Assembly: GCA_963838035.1 (NCBI GenBank)
Contig: CAWIPM010000007.1
Location: 71,974-135,973, forward strand
Length of the DNA: 64,000 bases
From: CAVVNN01 sp963838035
GTDB taxonomy: Bacteria; Actinomycetota; Thermoleophilia; Solirubrobacterales; 70-9
Reading direction: 5' to 3'
The notes under the pieces are model-generated. The model worked only from the letters and a program-made list of their open reading frames with translations. It had not been told where the DNA came from and did not search any database. Both the position numbers and the translations under genes were made by a program. Shown piece after piece: positions 57,615-64,000 of this stretch; within the stretch, counting starts at the first letter, position 1; each line of letters starts with the position of its first letter.

Positions 57615-59962
57615 CGGGCGGTGGGCGCGGCGGCGCGGGGGCGCTGGAGCTGCGCGCTCGCCTTCACCGGGCGGCGGGCGGCGGGCGGCGGCGTGTCGCT
57701 GTCCTTGCCGAAGTGGATTCGCCCCTCGATCGGTTTGGCGGCCTTGGAGACCACCCGGTAGGGCGTTTCCCAATCGACCGAGAGGGCTGCCACGACGAGG
57801 AATGCGATCGCGACGACGGCGAGGCTGACGGCCGCGGCCGCCCGGCCGGCGCGAAGGCGCCAGACTGGCTGCGGGCGCACCCGCGGGCGCACCGTCAGCG
57901 CCCGCGAGGCGATCGACGGCAGCGAGGCGAAAGATGAATCCGGCGACTGGCGCTCCCGGGTTACGTGGCGCAGGACCGATTCCAGCTCGTGCTCGGAGCG
58001 CGCCACCTCGGCCAGGCCGAAACGCTCGAAAGCGGCGTTGTTGGCCCGCAGGTGGCCGGCCGAGAAGCCGTATGAGACGACCGGGCAGCCGCGGATGTGC
58101 GCCTCGAGCACGGTCAGCCCGGCGGTCGCGTGGATCATCGCGTCGGCCGCCGCCATCCAGTCGCTCATCTGGTCGGTGAAGCCGAGGATGCGGACCTGCT
58201 CGTTGTCGCCGAAGCGCTGCTCGAGCTTCTCGCGGGCGACCTCATTGCGGCCGGTGATGCAGACGACGAGGGTGTCGTCATCGGAGAGCGCGGTCTCGAT
58301 CGCGCCCTCGAGGTCACCGATCCCCCAGCCGCCGCCAGAGACGAGCACCATCCTCGCGTGCGCCGGCACGTCGAGCGTCTCGCGGGCGTCGCGGCGGGTG
58401 CGCGGCATCAGGAAATCGCGCGAGATCGGCGGGCGCACCCACTCCACGGTGCCCGGGCCGGCGAGCTTCTCGACCTCCTCGATCGACTCCGGGTGGGTGA
58501 CGTAGTGAAGGTCGACCCCCGGATGTGCCCAATAACGCAGCCCTGCCAGGTCGGTGATCGCCGATTGGACCGGGATCGCCAGGCGACGGTTCTCGCGCAG
58601 CATTCCGAGCACCGCCGTAACGCCGGGGTAGGTCGAGATGACGACGTCGGGGTCATAGGCCTCGACCTCCTTCAGCAGACCGCGGCCGGAGAAGACGTAG
58701 CCAAGGTGGTGGAAGAGCCAGCGGGTGGGAGCGAACTTGGTGATCAGCCAGTACTGGATGTCGAACAGCCACGGCATCCAGCGGAAGGTCACTTTAGAGC
58801 CGTTGCGCAGCACCGTCGCCGCGATCCTCCCCATCGCCTCCAGGCCATTCTTGATCTCCACTTCGGCGCCCGGGACCTCCGCTTCGAGATCGGCCTTGAT
58901 GATCCGCGCCGGCAGGTCGTGCCCCTCACCGATGTCGGCGGTGAGGACGAGGACGCGAGGTGGGCGCTCTTCGCTCCCCGCGGCGCCCGCGAGCAGCGCC
59001 CCGGCGGCGTGGTCGTTGCCGTTCAGCGACGGCTTTTTCCCCGGGATCGGGTCGGGCGGGCGGGTCGTGCAGCGGACCCATTCGACGTACTTGCGGACGC
59101 CTTCTCGGAAGTTCGTCTCCGCCTTCCAGCCCAGCTCCTCGAGCGCGCGGTCGTTGGAGATCGTCTTGCCGGGGAAGTCGCCGGGCCGCGGCGGCGTGTG
59201 GACTATCTCGCAGCCATCGGTGTTTTCCTGAACCCGCTCGGCAATTTCGAGAATCGTCACGACCTCGTCGCCGGAGAGGTTGTAGGTGCGGCCCGCCGCC
59301 TCGGGCGCCAACGCGGCGACGATGCCGTCGGCGAGGTCCTCGACGTAGATGAAGCTGCGGGTCTGGCTGCCGTCTCCGGCGATCGTCAGCGCCTTGCCCT
59401 CGAAGGCCAGGTCGGTGAACTTGGCGACGACGCCGGCGGCGCGGGCCCGCGGGCCGTAGGGGATGCCGAAGCGCAGCACCGTGTACTCGAGGTCGTAGAG
59501 CTCGGCATACCCGGCGCAATAGGTCTCGCCGGCGAGCTTGGTCGCTGTGTAGAGGTGTCGCGGCGCCGGGATGGGGGTCTCCTCGTCGACCGACTGCTCG
59601 GCGCAGTCGCTGTATACCCAGGTGGTCGAGCCGTAAACGACGCGGCCGACGTCGGCCCGGCAGGCGGCCTCCAGCACGTTGAGGGTGCCGCGGGTGTTGA
59701 CCTCCTCGGCGAGGACCGGGTCGGCGAGGACGTGGCCGACGTCGGCGACCGCCGCCAGGTGGATCACCGCGTCGCAGCCACGCATTGCAAGGTCGAGGTT
59801 GGCGGCGTCGGTGATACTGCCCGTGAAGGTCTCGACCTCCAACGGCGAGTGGTAGGGGGACGCGCTTAGGTCGAAGATCCGCGGCGTGTCACCGCGCTCG
59901 ATCAGACGGTCGACGACGTGGGAGCCGATGAAGCCGCCACCGCCGGTTACCAGGACCCTCAT
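57611..59962 (-). CDS. Fusion: NAD-dependent epimerase/dehydratase + MGDG-synthase-like glycosyltransferase
   Basis: A 783-residue two-enzyme fusion with an uninterrupted frame. Residues 1-310 are an extended SDR sugar-nucleotide epimerase: RVLVTGGGGFIGSHVVDRL, VIHLAAVADV, and catalytic Y-x3-K in HLYTATKLAGE. Residues about 335-690 are a GT-B enzyme: VLVLTADIGEGHDLPARII matches the start of MGDG synthases, LVSGGGWGIGDLEGAI is the loop and DAMIHATAGLTVLEAHIRG the donor site. A helix follows near the C-terminus (AAVSLAVVAIAFLVVAAL). One protein could make an NDP-sugar and transfer it to a lipid. It is coupled by ATGA to the aminotransferase and by TTGA to the deacetylase. Confidence 0.88.
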   Translation of the reverse strand: MRVLVTGGGGFIGSHVVDRLIERGDTPRIFDLSASPYHSPLEVETFTGSITDAANLDLAMRGCDAVIHLAAVADVGHVLADPVLAEEVNTRGTLNVLEAACRADVGRVVYGSTTWVYSDCAEQSVDEETPIPAPRHLYTATKLAGETYCAGYAELYDLEYTVLRFGIPYGPRARAAGVVAKFTDLAFEGKALTIAGDGSQTRSFIYVEDLADGIVAALAPEAAGRTYNLSGDEVVTILEIAERVQENTDGCEIVHTPPRPGDFPGKTISNDRALEELGWKAETNFREGVRKYVEWVRCTTRPPDPIPGKKPSLNGNDHAAGALLAGAAGSEERPPRVLVLTADIGEGHDLPARIIKADLEAEVPGAEVEIKNGLEAMGRIAATVLRNGSKVTFRWMPWLFDIQYWLITKFAPTRWLFHHLGYVFSGRGLLKEVEAYDPDVVISTYPGVTAVLGMLRENRRLAIPVQSAITDLAGLRYWAHPGVDLHYVTHPESIEEVEKLAGPGTVEWVRPPISRDFLMPRTRRDARETLDVPAHARMVLVSGGGWGIGDLEGAIETALSDDDTLVVCITGRNEVAREKLEQRFGDNEQVRILGFTDQMSDWMAAADAMIHATAGLTVLEAHIRGCPVVSYGFSAGHLRANNAAFERFGLAEVARSEHELESVLRHVTRERQSPDSSFASLPSIASRALTVRPRVRPQPVWRLRAGRAAAAVSLAVVAIAFLVVAALSVDWETPYRVVSKAAKPIEGRIHFGKDSDTPPPAARRPVKASAQLQRPRAAAPTAR

Positions 59963-60996
59963 CCTCGCCTCACTTCCTCCAGGGCCGCCTCACGGCTCTC
60001 GGGACGGTAGTAGAGCGGCACGCACCAGTGGTTCTCGGCCACCCAGTCGGTGTTGGGCAAATCGTCGGAGCGGCCCATGATGCGGTGGCACGGCTGGTCG
60101 TAGACGCGACCCGTGCTCTTCTCGATCTGTTCGAAGACGATGTACTTATAGAGGCCCGAGGTCATCCCCTCCGGCAGCTCCAGGCGAGAGGGGTGGAGAG
60201 GGTCGAGGTGCTCGCGGGCGTAGTCGTTCTTCCAGGTGACGATCTCCTCCATCCGCTCCGCCTGGACCAGGCCGAGAGCGGCGGTGAACTCGCTCATCCG
60301 GAAGTTGAGCCCGTCGACCTCATGCTCGAACTTGCCGTAGTTGCGGAACTTGCGGGTGAACTCGATCAGCTCGGGGTTGGAGGAGACCAGCACGCCGCCC
60401 TCGCCGGTCGAGACCGTCTTTGTCGCGTAGAGGGAGTAGACGCCGGCGTCGCCGTAGCCTCCCGGCCGGCGCCCGCTCCAGCCGGCGCCGTGGGCGTGAG
60501 CGCAGTCCTCGAGCAGGAATATGCCCTTGTCGCGGCAGTAGGAGGCGATGCGCTCCGAGTCGAAGGCGAGGTGGCCGCCGATGTGGACGAGGATCGCGGC
60601 CTTCGGCCGGTGCCGCTCGGCCTTGGCCTCGAAGTCCTCGAAGGACATGCAGAGATCGGCGCGGTTGCAATCGACGAACTCGACCGCGGCGCCCGCCCCG
60701 ATCGCCGCCAGCGGGGTCGCCATGAAGGTGTTGGAGGGACAGAGCACGGTCTCGCCGCGCACGCCCGCGAACTCCAATGCCGCCAGCGCGCCTCCGGCCC
60801 AGCTCGAAAGGCCGACGCTGGGGAGCCCGTTCCACTCCCCCCAGCGCTGCTCGAAGGCCTCCAGCATCCGGCCCTCCGACCATTGCTCGGAATCGAGGAC
60901 CTCGGCCCACAGCTCGAACAGGCGAGCGCGGTCACGGTGGTCGAACCCGATCGCGAACTTCGTCGCGTCAGGCCGGGTTGTCTCTGCGGCCCCTAC
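59959..60996 (-). CDS. DegT/DnrJ/EryC1-family sugar aminotransferase
   Basis: A PLP enzyme of about 345 residues that aminates keto-sugar nucleotides. Motifs: SVGLSSWAGGALAALEFAGV, VLCPSNTFMATPLAAIGAG, LLEDCAHAHGA and the PLP lysine in YSLYATKTVSTGEGGVLVS. An AAGGAG site (61007-61002) points to a start at 60996, but the codon there is GTA. No ATG, GTG or TTG fits between it and 61140, where a GTG lies inside the upstream hairpin. A G-to-A error or an unusual start is likely. Confidence 0.88.
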   Translation of the reverse strand, partial: VGAAETTRPDATKFAIGFDHRDRARLFELWAEVLDSEQWSEGRMLEAFEQRWGEWNGLPSVGLSSWAGGALAALEFAGVRGETVLCPSNTFMATPLAAIGAGAAVEFVDCNRADLCMSFEDFEAKAERHRPKAAILVHIGGHLAFDSERIASYCRDKGIFLLEDCAHAHGAGWSGRRPGGYGDAGVYSLYATKTVSTGEGGVLVSSNPELIEFTRKFRNYGKFEHEVDGLNFRMSEFTAALGLVQAERMEEIVTWKNDYAREHLDPLHPSRLELPEGMTSGLYKYIVFEQIEKSTGRVYDQPCHRIMGRSDDLPNTDWVAENHWCVPLYYRPESREAALEEVRRG

Positions 60997-61100
60997 GGTG
61001 GCTCCTTGGTGAGTGTGGCTGGAATTGTGCCTCCGCGGGACGAGTCGAAAGCGAAGGCGAGGCGCAAGGCTACCAGCGGGGGAGGATCCGACGCCGACAC

Positions 61101-61156
61101 AGCGACGCAGCCGACTTTGACCCCACCGGGGCGGGGTCAAAGTCGGCTGCGTCGCT
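61101..61156 (-). terminator. Perfect 24-bp stem hairpin behind the transporter gene
   Basis: Arms at 61101-61124 and 61133-61156 are exact reverse complements around an 8-nt loop. It begins 4 nt after the transporter stop. Like the structure at 11626-11678 it has no U tract outside the stem. It should end transcription before the aminotransferase operon. Confidence 0.75.
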
Positions 61157-61160
61157 CAGG

Positions 61161-61980
61161 TCACTCCCTTGCGCGCGCGGTGTCGATCACGGCCCCCACA
61201 GCCCGCGAGCCCGCGAGGAGCACGGTGCCGGAGACAGTCAACGCCATGAAGGCGACCAGGGCGACACCCCCCAGTGGAGTCGCGCTCCATGACTCGCCGA
61301 AGATCAGCGGCGCCAGCAGCACCGGGACCAGCACCTGCACCGCGAACATGACCGGGGCGACGTGGGTCGCCGGCCGGCGCTGCAGGGCGCTCATCTCACT
61401 GAGCAGTGCCAACCCCTCGGAGGCGGCGGCCGTGGCCAGCCAGGCAAGTGCAACGAGGAGTGCGCCGGTCGCCAACCCGTCGGTCAGCAGCTTGCTCGCG
61501 ATCGCGGTCCAGGCGTAGCCGCAACCGGCGCTCAGCACCGCCAGCAGCCCGAACGCCGCAGCGCGCCCTCGCAGCAGGTAGGGAGCCGCGATCGGGATAG
61601 CCACCAGCGCGAGCGCGAGCGCGATCGCCCCGGTTCCGGCGTGCTCGGTGGTCCGCTCCGGCGCCGCCCAGGCCACCCCTGCCAGGCCGACGACGATCGT
61701 CGCGACGGCGACCGCCTCCCGCCTCCCCGGAGCCTCGCCCAACCGCGTCGCGCCCAGCCAGAGCAGGAGAATCAAGCCGCTGGCGAGGCAGGGTTGCACG
61801 ACCGTCAGAGGAGCAAGCAGGAGAGCGGCGATCTCCAGCGGCCAGCCGAGCAATCCCAGCGCTGTGGCTCCAAGCCAACGCCTGTTCCTCACCAGCCTCC
61901 CGATCAGCGACGGACGCAGCGAATGCTCCCCCGGCACCTCCCGCGCCTCCAGCGCCTGCAGCGCGATCAGCAGGTTCCAA
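61161..61980 (-). CDS. DMT/EamA-type transporter, N-terminus missing
   Basis: About 273 residues of a polytopic transporter starting abruptly at WNLLIALQALEAREVPGE. It contains hydrophobic segments such as LGWPLEIAALLLAPLTVVQ, SGLILLLWLGAT and VAPVMFAVQVLVPVLLAPLIFG, the pattern of DMT/EamA-like exporters. The first 20-odd residues of the first helix are absent; upstream sequence belongs to the kinase-AAA gene. The frame happens to stay open across the join, giving a false 423-residue protein. Confidence 0.75.
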
Positions 61981-61990
61981 AGGCCGGGAA
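61975..61990. other. Probable chimeric junction
   Basis: Reading leftwards on the minus strand, an AAA-protein segment FLVLALARPDV gives way within a few codons to the interior of a membrane transporter. A shared Leu-Trp stretch (codons for PGLWNLL) sits at the switch. Both genes are cut in mid-domain, with no transposase, repeat or attachment site. An assembly join explains this best. Confidence 0.65.
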
Positions 61991-63159
61991 GGTCGACGCA
62001 CGTCTGGACGCGCGAGGGCGAGGACGAGGAACGGGCGCTGAGTCGAGGGCGCGGAGGGCCGCGTCGAGGAATATCGATATCGGCGCGTCGCCCCAGTGAA
62101 GTCCTCGAGGACGAGCACGACGGGGCCCGCGCGCGTCTCGGCGTCGAGCAACGACTCGAAGGCGCGGCGCATCTGGTGATCATCAAGCGCGGGTTCGTCT
62201 CGCGCGGAGCGAAGCGCACGCTCTCGTCGTCCGGGAACGGCGTCCCGATGACTCGCCCAGAAAATCGGAGACCTGCAAAAGCTCGTCGCCCGCGGGACGC
62301 GGCCGATGCGCGCGCGAGCTTCTGGCGTCGGACGCCGAGCGCCTCGCCGTCGTAGATGCCGGCGGTGCGTCGGATGGCCGGCGCGATCATCCCGAAGGGC
62401 GCGCCGGCGCCCATCGGATCGCCGCGCCCCATCCAGATGTCGATTCGCCCGGCCGTTCGCGCAGCGCGCGCAAGAACTCGTAACGCAGTCGCGATTTGCC
62501 GACGCCGGCGGTCCGGTCACCAGAAGGCCCGCGAAACCGGTTCGCTCACGCACTCGTCGAGGCTGCCGAAGAGGACGGTGAGCTCGCGCTCGCGGCCGAC
62601 GAAGGGCGGGGATTGCCGGCAACGCACGCGTCGCCTCGCTCTGCTCGCGCTCGCCGAGCAGGACAGGCCGTCCGCGTCGCCGCCGACGTCGAAACGCACG
62701 TCGAGCAGGCCCAAGGTGACGTCGTCGACCCGAATGGGGCGCGGGCCGCTCGGCGCGCCGAGGCGCATCCCGCCGCCGAGCGAGATGCTGTTCGGCGCGC
62801 GGCTCGACGGCGGGCTCGCGCCGCCGAGACGCACCGGTCGCGCGCCGAGGCCGACGCCGCCAGGCGTGCGGTTCGCGCTGTCCGATTTGTTCGCTCGTGC
62901 GGCGTCGCGGCGAAGCATGCGGGCGGCGCGATCGATGACCTCGCCGACGGGCCAGCGCTCGGTCACGACGCGGCCGCGACCGGTGGCGAGCGCCATCGGG
63001 GTATCGGGCAACATCGCGCGTACCGCGAGCGCGAAGCGGGCCGCGCGCGTCGCTTGATTGGTCCCGTGCCGGTGCCGCTCGAAAGCGTCCCGACGATCGT
63101 CCCGTCGGCAAGGCGCTCGACGTGGGCGCCGAAGCCCGAGAGCTCGTGCCGGATGCGAA
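61981..63159 (-). pseudogene. Kinase-associated cyclase-homology/AAA region, heavily frameshifted
   Basis: Pieces of one long protein are found in all three minus frames, in the right order. They are FGAHVERLADGTIVGTLSSG, RAARFALAVRAMLPDTPMAL, RWPVGEVIDRAARMLRR, IRVDDVTLGLLDVRFDVGGD, LLGEREQSEATRAL, PPFVGRERELTVLFGSLDEC, LVTGPP then GVGKSRLRYEFLRALRER (Walker A), MGRGDPMGAGAPFGMIAPAI and GPVVLVLEDF. This is the layout of large Ser/Thr kinase-AAA-TPR regulators typical of Myxococcota. At least seven shifts occur in 1.2 kb while the residues stay conserved, which points to read errors. Confidence 0.75.

Positions 63160-64000
<841 letters not shown>

Noticed and set aside
61161..62432. A 423-residue transporter
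   Set aside because: The first 150 residues are fragments of the kinase-AAA protein read across the junction; only 61161-61980 is transporter.

Overview
The window looks like part of a high-G+C actinobacterial chromosome, probably class Thermoleophilia (order Solirubrobacterales or close). That is an inference from gene content and protein style, not from a search. The evidence is a Fn3 plus propeller surface protein of the type common in that order, short four-base stop/start overlaps (ATGA, GTGA, TTGA) throughout, the rpmE-DUF1385-prfA-prmC-sua5 run, and a complete ATP synthase operon flanked by envelope-polymer genes. From about 61.98 kb to the right edge the sequence changes character. 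It encodes a Myxococcota-style Ser/Thr kinase-AAA protein broken by many frameshifts, and the neighbouring DMT transporter loses its N-terminus at the junction. This is most simply a chimeric assembly join.

Layout. 0.4-2.8 kb: surface protein split by an in-frame amber codon. 2.9-3.3 kb: tmRNA (ssrA) with tag ADHEFALAA. 3.3-11.5 kb: a flavoprotein oxidoreductase, a membrane-anchored coiled-coil/ComEA-type HhH protein, and the ftsE-ftsX-ctp-rnr-smpB operon. 11.6-18.7 kb: a redox locus with [3Fe-4S] ferredoxin, ferredoxin reductase, haem membrane protein, ApbE and small Gly/Ser/His-rich envelope proteins, divergent from an OmpR-type two-component system. 18.7-25.8 kb: transketolase, nadA, mutM, nadC, an ECF sigma factor with ogt, and prfB with its programmed frameshift. 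25.8-30.1 kb: NTF2-like protein, secA, hpf, broken comF. 30.2-37.6 kb: sugar-nucleotide genes (two NTP-sugar pyrophosphorylases, phosphoglucose/phosphomannose isomerase, UDP-glucose dehydrogenase), ahcY, and an LCP ligase. 37.6-46 kb: M20 peptidase and atpCDGAHFEBI. 46-54.3 kb: wecA-type transferase, DUF354 protein, glyA, lysyl-oxidase-like protein, sua5, prmC, prfA, DUF1385, rpmE. 54.3-62 kb: GGDEF protein, hydrolase, polysaccharide deacetylase, an SDR-epimerase/glycosyltransferase fusion, DegT aminotransferase, DMT transporter. 62-64 kb: the foreign, frameshifted kinase.

How parts work together. The most interesting candidate system is at 11.6-18.7 kb. Electrons could pass from NAD(P)H through the reductase and ferredoxin to a haem membrane protein and then to extracytoplasmic acceptors. 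ApbE would attach FMN outside the membrane. Yet no canonical FMN-binding substrate is encoded: its place is taken by a family of small membrane or secreted proteins with repeated VVTxTSG-like motifs and Gly/His tails. Two of these genes carry similar 11-bp-phased direct repeats that could be sites for the adjacent response regulator. Translation quality control is also concentrated here: ssrA, smpB, rnr, prfA, prfB, prmC, hpf.

Sequence quality. Several conserved genes are broken by single-base indels in G/C runs (HhH protein, apbE and the gene before it, ugd, GGDEF protein) and two by in-frame TAG. Two genes have GTA where a start codon is expected. I read most of these as assembly errors, but a few could be real (phase-variable tract, recoding) and are listed as findings.
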